A stretch of 39,195 nucleotides of DNA from Halobacteriales archaeon QS_9_68_42 (GTDB lineage: Archaea > Halobacteriota > Halobacteria > Halobacteriales > Haloarculaceae), in assembly GCA_003022905.1 (NCBI GenBank), contig PXSE01000141.1, positions 1 to 39,195 on the forward strand, given 5' to 3'. The notes beneath the pieces were generated by a model. It searched no databases. It was not told where the DNA came from and saw only the letters and a program-made list of their open reading frames with translations. Shown here piece by piece: positions 1 to 7,019 of the stretch (positions within the stretch are counted from its first letter, which is position 1; every line of letters starts with the position of its first letter). Both the position numbers and the translations under genes were made by a program.

Positions 1-522
1 CCCGCGGGTGACGTTCGTGAACACGAGCGCCCGGTTGGTCGACTGGCCGTACAGCCGGTAGAACTCCTCGCTGGAGAGCCGCTTGATGGCCTCGACGCTA
101 TTGATGACGGTGTGGCCGGCGATGGCCTCGGCGGTGCCGGCGACCACCGTCTCGGCGTCGACCGCGCGGTGGAACCGCCGCAGCGGGGCCGTCGCCGAAT
201 ACTCCCGGAGGTCGTGGACGACGTCCCGGTCGAAGCCGGCCGACAGCACCCGGGCGTGCTGGCGGACCCGGTCGCCGCCGCGCCGCTCGTCGATTGACAG
301 CAGTCCCCCGACGACCCGGCTGACCACCTGGACGCCCGGGTTCTCGCGGCGCCCGCTCTCGTAGTCGGAGACCACCGACGCCGAGACGTCGAGTTCGTCG
401 GCCAGGTCGGTCTGGGTGACGTCGAACTCCTCGCGCCACTTCCGGAGCGTCGCGCCCGGGTCCTCTGACAGCGCCACCTCGCCGGCAATGCGCTCGGCCA
501 ACTCCGCGCGTGGGTCGCGCAT
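1..522 (-). CDS. COG1709-like HTH transcriptional regulator, C-terminus cut by window edge
   Basis: The reading frame is open from the ATG at 522 to the left edge, giving 174 residues of an incomplete protein. Residues about 25-60 form an XRE-type helix-turn-helix (WREEFDVTQTDLADELDVS, then SDYESGRRENPG). The rest contains a region rich in short motifs (FYRLYGQSTNRALVFTNVTRG at the cut end) that I associate with the archaeal COG1709 predicted regulators, which carry an N-terminal HTH followed by a conserved domain of unknown ligand. A TATA-like box 22-29 nt upstream of the ATG suggests a leaderless transcript. It is divergent from the DUF2178 operon and shares its intergenic region. The HTH call is seen directly; the COG1709 assignment is from memory of the family. 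Confidence 0.8.
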   Translation of the reverse strand, partial: MRDPRAELAERIAGEVALSEDPGATLRKWREEFDVTQTDLADELDVSASVVSDYESGRRENPGVQVVSRVVGGLLSIDERRGGDRVRQHARVLSAGFDRDVVHDLREYSATAPLRRFHRAVDAETVVAGTAEAIAGHTVINSVEAIKRLSSEEFYRLYGQSTNRALVFTNVTRG

Positions 523-543
523 ATCACCCGATGGACGGCCGCC

Positions 544-551
544 GATATAAG
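544..551 (-). promoter_or_regulatory. TATA-like box of the COG1709-like gene
   Basis: On the minus strand the sequence reads CTTATATC, ending 22 nt before the ATG at 522. This is the usual place for an archaeal TATA box driving a leaderless haloarchaeal transcript. Confidence 0.55.
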
Positions 552-595
552 CCCACGTTCGAGGGGTGAGCCGACCACAGGTTTGAAGTTGGTGT

Positions 596-644
596 GTAAA
601 GTACCCTTTACTGTAAAGGGGACTTTACGACAAGAGCCCTTTAC
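596..644 (+). promoter_or_regulatory. Tandem palindromic operator before the DUF2178 operon
   Basis: Two copies of GTAAAG-N4-CTTTAC lie head to tail at 596-611 and 613-628, with a 17-bp period, and a further CCCTTTAC half-site lies at 637-644, nine bases before the ATG at 654. The inner half-sites also form a 17-bp near-perfect palindrome, CCCTTTACTGTAAAGGG, at 604-620. The second palindrome occupies the place where a TATA box for a leaderless ATG at 654 would be (about 623-630), so a bound protein would block TBP. The natural candidate binder is the small HTH protein encoded third in the operon, which is truncated here; this link is inference. Confidence 0.7.
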
Positions 645-653
645 AGAACGACC

Positions 654-1067
654 ATGACCGAGAACGCAATCACGAGGACGAATCGGCCCTCCAAGCGCCG
701 ACGCTACCGAATCGTCATGTACGGCTCGCTCGCCGTGGGGTTCGTCGGCTACATCGCCAGCCTCCGCGCGGAGCTGCCGGTCGTCGCGCTCGGCATCTAC
801 TGGGCTGCCTTCCTCGGATTCCTCGCCGTCTGGAAGGGCAGTTCGGTGACGCTGTACGACGAGCGCCACGAGGCGATGGAGGCGAAGACGGCAAAGCGGA
901 CGCTGAGCGTTGCTGGTGCCGCCCTGATACTGGTCGCGCCGGCCATGCCCGCCCTCCAGTCGGCCGGCTACGAGCTACCGACCATCGCCGAGGGTGCCCT
1001 CTATGGGTACGCCGCCCTCTTCGGCGTCTACGGCCTGCTGTACACCGTCATCCGACTGCGCACCTGA
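654..1067 (+). CDS. DUF2178-type small membrane protein
   Basis: This is a 137-residue protein with a short basic N-terminus (RTNRPSKRRRYR), two hydrophobic segments at about residues 20-60, a polar loop containing the motif YDERHEAMEAKTAKRT, and two further hydrophobic segments at about 84-102 and 112-133. The DERxxxxxxKT loop between TM pairs is the mark of the DUF2178 family of archaeal membrane proteins of unknown function. It starts the operon behind the repeated operator; a second family member and an HTH gene follow. The length is normal for the family. No function is assigned. Confidence 0.8.
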   Translation: MTENAITRTNRPSKRRRYRIVMYGSLAVGFVGYIASLRAELPVVALGIYWAAFLGFLAVWKGSSVTLYDERHEAMEAKTAKRTLSVAGAALILVAPAMPALQSAGYELPTIAEGALYGYAALFGVYGLLYTVIRLRT

Positions 1068-1094
1068 GCGAAACTCCATCCCTGCTACACAATA

Positions 1095-1493
1095 ATGAAC
1101 GCTACATCGACCCAACCCGACCCCGAAACGTACAAACGCGCAACCGTCGGTCTCAGCCTGCTAGCCGCGATGGCGCTCGCAGGCGGGACTCTCCTCCAGC
1201 GGCCGTTCGTCGGCATCGGCGTCTACGCCCTCGCGCTCGGGTCCGTGTTCGTCATGCCCGTCGTCTCGGATACCAGGCTGTTCGACGAGCGCGACGACCG
1301 CATTATGGGGCGTGCCAGCGCGGCCACGCTGACGCTGTTCGGCTGGCTGTCGGCGCTGGTGTACCCGTCACTGGTCGCGCTGTCGGCCACCGGGAACTTC
1401 TCGTGGGGGCCCGCAACCAGCGCCGTCGCGTTCACCACCCTGGCCGTCTACGCGACGTTCGGGGTCGCGGTCGCGTACTTCCGGTACCGATGA
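1095..1493 (+). CDS. Second DUF2178-type membrane protein
   Basis: This 132-residue paralogue of the preceding gene begins 27 nt after its stop. It has four hydrophobic segments (about 17-35, 39-57, 77-97 and 107-128) and the DUF2178 loop motif FDERDDRIMGRASA between the pairs. Its stop codon overlaps the start of the HTH gene (ATGA at 1490-1493), so the three genes were one translationally coupled unit. Two different DUF2178 proteins with one XRE-type regulator is a repeated archaeal arrangement, but I know of no established role. Confidence 0.78.
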   Translation: MNATSTQPDPETYKRATVGLSLLAAMALAGGTLLQRPFVGIGVYALALGSVFVMPVVSDTRLFDERDDRIMGRASAATLTLFGWLSALVYPSLVALSATGNFSWGPATSAVAFTTLAVYATFGVAVAYFRYR

Positions 1494-1579
1494 AAAACGA
1501 CCTGAAGGAGCGCCGGGAGACCGCCGGCATGAGCCAGGCGGACCTCGCGGCCGCCGTCGACGTCACGCGACAGACGATT
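1490..1579 (+). pseudogene. Truncated XRE-family HTH regulator (first 30 codons only)
   Basis: From the ATG at 1490 the protein reads MKNDLKERRETAGMSQADLA and continues through DVTRQTI, which matches the start of the small COG1476-type HTH proteins that accompany DUF2178 genes. Those proteins normally continue with a recognition-helix tail of the kind xAIExxRYxPSLxLAFKLA and end near 65-70 residues. Here the similarity stops dead after RQTI at about 1579 and the sequence becomes an unrelated G+C-rich run leading to the next promoter. The frame happens to stay open into the gene at 2321, which I take as chance. The repressor is probably non-functional unless supplied elsewhere. Confidence 0.72.
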
Positions 1580-1646
1580 CGAACCCGGGTGATTCCGGGG
1601 GCTGGCAAGCGCCGCCCTCGCTCCGGAGGCCGCAAGCGCCAGCGAA

Positions 1647-1653
1647 CTTATAC
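1647..1653 (+). promoter_or_regulatory. TATA-like box before the first DUF457-like gene
   Basis: CTTATAC lies 24-30 nt before the ATG at 1677, the spacing of a leaderless haloarchaeal promoter. Confidence 0.5.
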
Positions 1654-1676
1654 CCCCGCACGCCAACGGTCCGGCA

Positions 1677-2321
1677 ATGCCCCCGACCCTCGTGACCGTC
1701 GCCGTCGGCGTCCTACTGGGGGTCGCGCTGCTCGGGGAGGCCTTCGACCGGCGGTCGATGGCGGTCGTGGCGCTGGCCGCCGCCGTGCCCGACCTCGACG
1801 CCGTGCTCAGCCTCTGGATTCGCGGCGCGACGAACGCCGCCCTGCACACGTTCTTCATCCCGCTTCTCGCCGCCGTTCCCCTCTATCTCGACACCCGCCG
1901 CGAGGCGTCGTGGCTGCGCGAGCGATACGGCTGGTACGGGGTCCGGGTGGCGTGGGTCGCCGTCGCCGTCTACGCCGTCGCCGGCGTGTCGATGGATTTG
2001 TTCAACATCGAGAGCGCGGCCGTCCTCTACCCCGTCTCGAACCGGTACTTCTCTATCGTCGGCAAACTCGTCCTCTCGACCCAGGAGGGGGTCATCCAGA
2101 GCTACGTCGAGTTCGGCGACGGCTGGCTGTCGGCCGGCACCTACGGTACCACGGAGAGCCGCCACATTTCGACGTGGGTGAACCCGACGCCGGGGACGGA
2201 CAACCCGCCGGGCGCCGAGCGGGTCGTCCGCGTCGTCGACTCCGGGTGGCAGCTGGTCGTGGTCGCCACCGCCGCGGCGACGCTCGCCGCGAGGACGTTC
2301 ATCGAACGGAGGGCCGCCTGA
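1677..2321 (+). CDS. YdjM/DUF457-like membrane-bound metal-dependent hydrolase
   Basis: This 214-residue membrane protein has hydrophobic segments near the N-terminus (about 3-20 and 28-40), in the middle (55-70, 88-105) and at the C-terminus (190-208). The motif AAVPDLDAV at about 36-44, the histidine in ALHTFFIP, and the Asp in VSMDLFNIESAAVLYP correspond to the spaced Asp/His positions of the LexA-binding, membrane-bound putative hydrolase family (YdjM, PF04307/DUF457). It overlaps the next gene by one base (TGATG) and is about one third identical to it by eye, so the two are paralogues in one operon. The substrate is unknown. Confidence 0.7.
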   Translation: MPPTLVTVAVGVLLGVALLGEAFDRRSMAVVALAAAVPDLDAVLSLWIRGATNAALHTFFIPLLAAVPLYLDTRREASWLRERYGWYGVRVAWVAVAVYAVAGVSMDLFNIESAAVLYPVSNRYFSIVGKLVLSTQEGVIQSYVEFGDGWLSAGTYGTTESRHISTWVNPTPGTDNPPGAERVVRVVDSGWQLVVVATAAATLAARTFIERRAA

Positions 2322-2998
2322 TGCCCTCCTCGGTCGTCCACGCCGGGTTCGCGGCTCTCGTCGCCGTCGGTTTGCTGGGCAGTTACTATGACCGCCGGGC
2401 GCTGGTGTTCCTGGTCGCGGTGCTGCTGTTCCCGGAGGCCGACACCATTGCGGGATTCGTCCTCGAGGGTGCCCACCGGTCGCTGCTGCACAACCTGCTG
2501 TTGCCGGCCGTCGCGGGCGCCGCCCTCTACTGGGACACGACCCGCGAGGACTCGTTGCTCGGGGGCCGGGGCGGCGACTACGGCGTCCGGCTTGCGTGGG
2601 TCGGGCTGTTCGTCCACGTTTTCGCCCACGTCGCGCTGGACTGGTACCACCTCGACGGAATCAACCTCCTCTACCCGGCCGTCGACCGGTTCTTCGAGCT
2701 GAGCGGCGAGGCGTACCTCTCGTCGGCCGAGGGGTTCGTCCAGACGTTCGTCGAGGTGGCCACCGACCCCGAGACGGGAACGACATCGGTCGACGCCGGC
2801 CAGGGCGGCACCACGCAGAACACCCACGTCCCGAACCCGGCACAGCCGTCCTCGGGGTCAGAGCCGGGCGGCGACGCCGGACCAGTCGACCGCCGGGCCC
2901 CCATCGCGGTCCGGGGATGGCAATTGTACCTCGTTCTGGTCGGCTTGTTCACGCTCGTCGCACGGAAACTGCAGTCGGCCCCGGAGGAACCTCCGTGA
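2321..2998 (+). CDS. Second YdjM/DUF457-like membrane protein
   Basis: A 225-residue paralogue of the previous gene, starting at the ATG that overlaps its stop. Recognisable family positions are FPEADTIAGF near residue 40, AHRSLLHNLL near 52, and HVALDWYHLDGINLLYP near 104-120, with the same arrangement of membrane segments. A low-complexity Gly/Ser/Pro-rich linker at about 150-190 precedes a last hydrophobic segment. The stop overlaps the GTG start of the acetyltransferase (GTGA), which extends the operon. The function beyond a predicted metal-binding integral membrane hydrolase is unknown. Confidence 0.7.
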   Translation: MPSSVVHAGFAALVAVGLLGSYYDRRALVFLVAVLLFPEADTIAGFVLEGAHRSLLHNLLLPAVAGAALYWDTTREDSLLGGRGGDYGVRLAWVGLFVHVFAHVALDWYHLDGINLLYPAVDRFFELSGEAYLSSAEGFVQTFVEVATDPETGTTSVDAGQGGTTQNTHVPNPAQPSSGSEPGGDAGPVDRRAPIAVRGWQLYLVLVGLFTLVARKLQSAPEEPP

Positions 2999-3489
2999 CC
3001 CTCCGCCTTTACGACCCGACGGCCGACCGCGAGGACCTGTGGGCCCTGAAGTCGGCCTTCGAGCGGGAACTCGGCGCGACGGGCGGCGACGAGAAGGCGA
3101 CGACCTACGAGGGCAAACTGACCGACGCGTACCGGGAGCGGTGGCTGGCATGGGTCGACCGCTGTGTGGCCGACGACGCCCGGTGTGTGACCGTCGCGGA
3201 GGCCGACGGCGGGCTGACAGGCTACGTGTTCGTCCTGCCCGAGCGACTGGCGCTCGTCTGGGACGCCGCGGTGGTGAACGAACTGTACGTCGACCCTGAG
3301 CGACGCGGAACCGGCGTCGCAGACGACCTGCTGGCGGCCGCGACCGAACTCGCCCGCGAGCAGGACCTGCCGCTGGACCGCCTACTCCTGGACGTCGACC
3401 CCGGAAACGAGCGGGCCTACGCCTTCTACGAGCGGTACGGCTTCGAGCCGTGGGGCGAAATCGTTGCCCGGGGACTACGAGAGGACTGA
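2995..3489 (+). CDS. GNAT-family N-acetyltransferase
   Basis: The GTG start overlaps the preceding stop and is preceded by GGAGG at 2983-2987, so this gene is translated from an internal Shine-Dalgarno site, unlike the leaderless genes around it. The product has 164 residues. The acetyl-CoA binding motif is visible as VNELYVDPERRGTGVADDLL (Arg-Arg-Gly-x-Gly-x-Ala-like), followed by the motif-B region LDVDPGNERAYAFYERYGF. N-terminal residues 1-40 start with a typical TLRLYDPTADREDLW. The substrate cannot be told from sequence. It overlaps the 3' end of the convergent broken gene by 15 bp. Confidence 0.85.
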   Translation: MTLRLYDPTADREDLWALKSAFERELGATGGDEKATTYEGKLTDAYRERWLAWVDRCVADDARCVTVAEADGGLTGYVFVLPERLALVWDAAVVNELYVDPERRGTGVADDLLAAATELAREQDLPLDRLLLDVDPGNERAYAFYERYGFEPWGEIVARGLRED

Positions 3490-3974
3490 CCGCTTGTCGG
3501 TCGTCGCGGCGGCAACGGCGCCGCCGGCCGCACCGAAGACGACCGGATATAGCAGGCCCGCGAGAACGATAGCCGGCAGCAGCGCCGGCGCCCCGGAGGC
3601 GTCTCCGACGGTCACCTCGAAGAGGAAGGCGCCGACGACCGACAGCACGAGGTAGCCGGGCAGCACCAGCGCGCCGGTGACGGCGCCCTCCGCCGCGTCG
3701 GCGACGTCGCGGTACCGACAGATCGCCAGTCCCGCCCCAAACAGCAGCAGCGGCGGCAGGACGTACAGCAGGACGGTGAATCCGTCACCCACCCGACGAG
3801 TTCGTATGTCGCCGACTCGCCCTCGGCGAACTCGATGAACGCGTTCAGCGCCGAGTCGTCGAGTTCGGTCGCGGTCAGGAAGTACGTGAGGACGTACCCG
3901 AGCACCCACGTGAGCACCCCGGCGAGGGCGCCGGCGACGTACGGCCTGTCGTCGTTCGGCTGACCTACCGACAT
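3475..3974 (-). pseudogene. Small membrane protein (DUF7978-like) broken by a deletion with frame change
   Basis: From the ATG at 3974 the frame gives DDRPYVAGALAGVLTWVLGY, TELDDSALNAFIEFA and ATYELVGWV, then becomes arginine/cysteine-rich nonsense. A second frame picks up at about 3790 with GDGFTVLLYVLPPLLLFGAG and runs through two more membrane segments to the TAG at 3475. The two halves fit a haloarchaeal family of membrane proteins in which the GWV/GWL motif is followed by roughly 25-30 residues (beginning FYNAHFV) before the next TM segment; that stretch is absent. A simple one-base error would not account for the missing block. The gene is therefore a deletion derivative, or the join is an assembly error. 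The family name is from memory. Confidence 0.6.
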
Positions 3975-4019
3975 ATCGGTCGGACCGATGACCGGGCCTG
4001 CGAAAGTCCTTATGGCCCG

Positions 4020-4856
4020 TTAGTCGAGCGTCGCCTCGGTGTCGACGCCGTAGACCCGGGCGGGCGTCTCGACGTGGGGACGGTACAGCGCCGTTTCGTG
4101 ACCCTGCTCGGCGAGCCACTTCGTCCGCCGCGGCACGGTCCGCGGTCCGAAGACCGCGCCCGGCCGCTCGGGGTCGTCGATGAAGTCCGTCTCGATGAAG
4201 AACGGCCAATCGCCGCCGCAGGCCCGCCGGAGTTCCTCCTTGTCGCAGATGACGCTCGGTATCGGCCCCTCGACGCGGCCGTCCGCGTAGTGTTTGACCA
4301 CCCGCTCGCGCGGCAGGCCCGCGTTCTCGGCCCACTCGGCGACCTGCCGGAAGTCCTCGCCGCCCTCGGTGTGCAGCTGGACGGCACAGCCGACCTCGGC
4401 GCCGCGCTCGAAGGCGTGGCGCATCACCTCGTTGGAGGCCGTCCACGCCGCCTCGTCGACGTCGTAGTGTGGCCGGCCGGACTTGATTGCCAGCGCCGGC
4501 CCGTCGGCGACGAACTCGGCGGCGGCGTCGAGGCCGATTTTCATCAGGTCGGCGGCCTCGTCGGGGTCGTACCCCCGGTCGAGTAGTTGCGAAATCAGCC
4601 CGGGGTGGACGCCCAGGACCGGCCAGGCGCGGCCCGAAAGGAGGTCGTCGGCCTCGCGGGTCACCTCGACAGTTATCTCGAAGCCCTCCCGGAAGCCGTC
4701 GGCGCCGTCGACCTCGCCGACGAGGCTCCAGGAGGGCTTGTTCAGGACGTTCAGGTGGGTGCCGCCGGCGTCGGCGAACTCCGCGGCGGCCTCGGCGCCG
4801 CGCCCGTTGACCGGGTCCAGGTGGAGGTGGTTGTCGAGAACGGGTCCGTCGTACAT
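4020..4856 (-). CDS. TatD-family metal-dependent hydrolase (archaeal COG1099 type)
   Basis: The protein has 278 residues from the ATG at 4856; an upstream in-frame ATG at 4892 is less likely because the family starts at the metal-binding motif. That motif is VLDNHLHLDP at residues 6-15 (HxH), followed by the conserved WPVLGVHPGLIS, the lysine-rich segment ALAIKSGRPHYD, CAVQLHTEGGEDF, RVVKHYADGRV and FFIETDFIDDPERPGAV. These supply the His/Glu/Asp ligands of the amidohydrolase-like TIM barrel of TatD enzymes. TatD proteins are divalent-metal phosphoesterases, several with DNase activity; the role in haloarchaea is not established. The gene stands alone and its promoter region has been approached by a mobile repeat. 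Confidence 0.82.
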   Translation of the reverse strand: MYDGPVLDNHLHLDPVNGRGAEAAAEFADAGGTHLNVLNKPSWSLVGEVDGADGFREGFEITVEVTREADDLLSGRAWPVLGVHPGLISQLLDRGYDPDEAADLMKIGLDAAAEFVADGPALAIKSGRPHYDVDEAAWTASNEVMRHAFERGAEVGCAVQLHTEGGEDFRQVAEWAENAGLPRERVVKHYADGRVEGPIPSVICDKEELRRACGGDWPFFIETDFIDDPERPGAVFGPRTVPRRTKWLAEQGHETALYRPHVETPARVYGVDTEATLD

Positions 4857-4904
4857 GCCCGTTCGTTCGGCCGGTCGGGGGAAAAGCCACACGTCTCGGG
4901 CGAC

Positions 4905-5150
4905 GGTAGTGTTTAGATAGTGGATTAGGAGTCCAGAAAGCCCTCGGCACTCTCGACTCCCGGGACTCGCTGCGCTCCTCGGTCGCGTCGCTCCCTGTGG
5001 TGCTTGTGTCGTCCGGGTTCGTCGAGTGGGCGGCCGGTTCCACCGGCCGCCGTATAACGTGGCGGCTTCGCCGCCCTTTCAGTCCGCCAGGACCAGGTCA
5101 GTCAGCCGGCAGAAACGGACCTACTGAACGGTGCTTACCTGAACACCGTC
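4905..5150 (-). mobile_element. Repeat family 1, copy A (246 bp, long form) with 8-bp target duplication
   Basis: The ends are GGTAGTGTTTAGATAG (plus strand) and, read inward from the right, GACGGTGTTCAGGTAAG, which are imperfect terminal inverted repeats. The element is flanked by a perfect 8-bp direct repeat CGGGCGAC at 4897-4904 and 5151-5158. Internally it shares with the other three copies a block reading CTGGCGGACTGAAAGGGCG (here in reverse) and a block containing GGGAGCGAAGCGACCGAGG. Like copy B it carries an extra segment with two strong hairpins (a GGCGGC/GCCGCC pair and a CCGGCCGCC/GGCGGCCGG pair) that the short copies lack. No transposase is encoded, so it is a non-autonomous element. 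It lies between the TatD and exchanger genes without disturbing either frame. Confidence 0.85.
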
Positions 5151-5171
5151 CGGGCGACCGACGAACGAGGG

Positions 5172-6206
5172 TCAGGTCCCGACCAGAAGGTTGAGGGCGC
5201 CGACCGTCTCGCCGACGACCCACCCGACGAAGACGAGGTAGGCGACCACGAGACCGTACGATTCGGCGTCCGTCAGCACGAGGTCGGTCCGGAGGAGGGC
5301 AAACAGGAGGACCGTCGCGACGGTCAGGACGCCCATCATCGGCGCCGCGACGGCGAAGGCCACGGGCGCGCTGCCCGCGATGAGCACGCCGACGGGGACG
5401 GCGACCAGCAGGTCGAAGGTGTTGCTGCCGAGGACGTTCCCGAGGCTGGTCGCGCCGCTGCCGTCGCGAGCGGCCCTGACGCTGATGAGCGCGTCGGGGA
5501 AGCTCGTCGCGGCCGCGAGAACGGTCACGCCGGCGAGGAACTCCGGAACGCCGAAGGTGGCGTTGAGGCCCTCCAGCGCCCCGACGAGCGACTCCACCGC
5601 AACGAGGATGAGCGCCAGCCCGGCGGCCAGTTTTGCCCACTCGCGGCGCAGGTCGACGCCCGTCCCGTCGTGGTCGCTCTCGTGGTCGCCGACGTCCTGC
5701 CACTGGATGAACAGATAGAGGCCGTACAACCCCAGCGGAATCAGCGCCAGCGGGCGGGTCACGCGGCCGGCGAGGGTACCGCCGCCGACCGGGTAGTAGA
5801 TGACCGCCAGCGCGAAGGTGATGACGAGCACCGACACCGCGAGCATGTAGAACTGCGCCTCCTTGTACACGACCGTCCGGCTCACGTCCAGCGGGTCGTC
5901 GGTCACGATGCCGGAGACGGCCGGGATGACGAGCACGTTGAACACGGCCGACCCGACGATAGTACCCACGCCCATCCCGAAGGAGCCGGACAGCGCGGTG
6001 ACGACGACGCTAGCCAACTCGGGAAAGCTGGAGCCGACGGCGACGACGACCGAGCCCTGTACGACGGCGGGCAGCCCGTAGTACGCCGAGAGCTCTTCGG
6101 CGGCGCGCTCGAGGTACCCGCTACCGACCCAAATCAGCCCGGTGGCGACGACGATGGCGGCCACCTGGACCGGCGTTGCGTCGGGAAGAAGTCCGCCGAG
6201 GACCAT
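5172..6206 (-). CDS. Sodium/calcium (cation/proton) exchanger family membrane protein
   Basis: The 344-residue protein has about ten hydrophobic segments and the two inverted alpha-repeats that define the CaCA superfamily: GSVVVAVGSSFPELASVVV with GTIVGSAVFNVLVI (about 51-95) and AGVTVLAAATSFPDALISV with GNVLGSNTFDLLV (about 225-270). The acidic residue within each SFPE/SFPD motif and the GSxxFN/GSNTFD motif are the ion-coordinating positions. A hydrophilic acidic loop (VGDHESDHDGTGVD) separates the halves. It probably exchanges Ca2+ or another cation against Na+ or H+ across the cytoplasmic membrane. It is complete; the start at 6206 is the first Met of a normal-length protein. Confidence 0.85.
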   Translation of the reverse strand: MVLGGLLPDATPVQVAAIVVATGLIWVGSGYLERAAEELSAYYGLPAVVQGSVVVAVGSSFPELASVVVTALSGSFGMGVGTIVGSAVFNVLVIPAVSGIVTDDPLDVSRTVVYKEAQFYMLAVSVLVITFALAVIYYPVGGGTLAGRVTRPLALIPLGLYGLYLFIQWQDVGDHESDHDGTGVDLRREWAKLAAGLALILVAVESLVGALEGLNATFGVPEFLAGVTVLAAATSFPDALISVRAARDGSGATSLGNVLGSNTFDLLVAVPVGVLIAGSAPVAFAVAAPMMGVLTVATVLLFALLRTDLVLTDAESYGLVVAYLVFVGWVVGETVGALNLLVGT

Positions 6207-6251
6207 GTCGAGGGCACCGCCGCCGGCGTGTTAACGTTTGATGACCCGCGA

Positions 6252-6429
6252 TCGGCAGTGTTCAGTTACGAGAGCCAGCCGGTCAGCCAGCGTCGGGTGG
6301 AAACTCGAACGGGGCCGCCCGCTCGCGGAGCGAGCGGGAGGAGCGACGCGGGGAGCGACGACACGGGAGCACAGCGAGGCCCAGCCCGTGAGCGGAAGGG
6401 GCGTTCGGAAACGCCGTCATCACTGCCGA
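6252..6429. repeat. Hairpin-rich intergenic segment bounded by a 9-bp inverted repeat
   Basis: TCGGCAGTG at 6252-6260 is repeated inverted as CACTGCCGA at 6421-6429. Inside is a strong hairpin, CCCGCTCGC/GCGAGCGGG around 6319-6340, and a smaller one, GGCGTT/AACGCC, near 6401-6416. No target duplication is evident and no second copy occurs in the window, so it may be a degraded mobile element or just structured spacer. Together with the adjacent 104-bp element it fills the 372-bp gap between the exchanger and NYN genes. Confidence 0.3.
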
Positions 6430-6451
6430 AATACGCCAACGTCCACTGATA

Positions 6452-6555
6452 CCGCCGGTTGTAACTCTTTGGAGATATCTCGGCGATGTTCGGTTGGATG
6501 CCGTCCAGAACCCCATCGTCCGGACAGGGCCGCTTTAGGTAGTTACAGCCGGCAG
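6452..6555. mobile_element. Repeat family 2, copy a (104 bp, TA-flanked)
   Basis: The element is bounded by CCGCCGGTTGTAACT and AGTTACAGCCGGCAG, a 15-bp imperfect terminal inverted repeat, and is flanked on both sides by the dinucleotide TA (6450-6451 and 6556-6557). It has the same length as the copies at 10436 and 11466 and is about 80 percent identical by eye to the latter, sharing ATGCCGTCCAGAACCCC in the middle. A TA target duplication is the signature of IS630/Tc1-mariner-type transposition, and the small size and absence of coding make it a MITE-like passenger. Confidence 0.75.
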
Positions 6556-6578
6556 TACGAGTAAACGCTACCACGCGC

Positions 6579-7019
6579 TTACTCCAGCGTTATCTCGTGG
6601 TGGGCGGCGTTCCGGAGGGCGTCCGACCGGCCGTGGAGGCCGGGCGCGACCGCGACCGTCCTGAGGCCGCGCTTTGCCGCCGCCTCCAGTACCGGCTTGA
6701 AGTCGGTGTCCCGGGAGACGACGATCAGCGTGTCGAAGTGGCCGGCAGTGCTGGACTCGACGGCGTCGACGGCGAGTTTCACGTCGACGTCGCCGCTGGT
6801 GGTCACCACCTCGAAGCCGCGGGCCTCGGCGGCCTGTATCAGCCCCGAACTGGCGTTCTCGTCGACGTAGACCCGGGCGACGGCGACGGCCCCCTCCTCG
6901 CGGGCGATGGCCCGCAGGTCGTCGAGGTCGACGTCGAACTCCGAGCGGAACACGTTCGGCCCGTCGACGAAGATACCGACCCGGGTGCCGCGGCCGCGGA
7001 GCCGGTCCAGCAGTCCCAT
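6579..7019 (-). CDS. NYN-domain (PIN-like) protein
   Basis: The 146-residue protein carries the NYN hallmark VGIFVDGPNVFRSEF at about 14-28, the acidic strand-helix TTSGDVDVKLAVDAVE, and DTLIVVSRDTDFKPVLE with the second and third conserved Asp residues, followed by GLRTVAVAPG. These acidic residues form the metal-dependent nuclease-like site of the PIN/NYN superfamily, suggesting a role in RNA processing or tRNA/rRNA turnover; the target is unknown. The length is normal, and MGLLDRL is a typical start. What is odd is that the ATG at 7019 lies within the start region of the divergent gcvT, leaving no promoter space between them. Confidence 0.82.
   Translation of the reverse strand: MGLLDRLRGRGTRVGIFVDGPNVFRSEFDVDLDDLRAIAREEGAVAVARVYVDENASSGLIQAAEARGFEVVTTSGDVDVKLAVDAVESSTAGHFDTLIVVSRDTDFKPVLEAAAKRGLRTVAVAPGLHGRSDALRNAAHHEITLE

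Noticed and set aside
1490..2998. Real fusion of the HTH to the DUF457-like protein
   Set aside because: The region between is G+C-rich nonsense antisense to nothing conserved, a promoter-like TATA and a proper gene at 1677 lie inside it, and the gene at 2321 has its own coupled start.
3475..3974. Programmed frameshift joining the two halves
   Set aside because: No slippery heptamer or downstream structure stands out, and a stretch of the family is missing, which frameshifting would not explain.
4487..4916. Several plus-strand frames opposite the TatD gene
   Set aside because: Antisense shadows with shadow composition; TatD motifs on the minus strand are convincing.
6252..6429. Third mobile element family
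   Set aside because: Only a 9-bp inverted repeat, no target duplication, no second copy in the window; kept as a low-confidence repeat.
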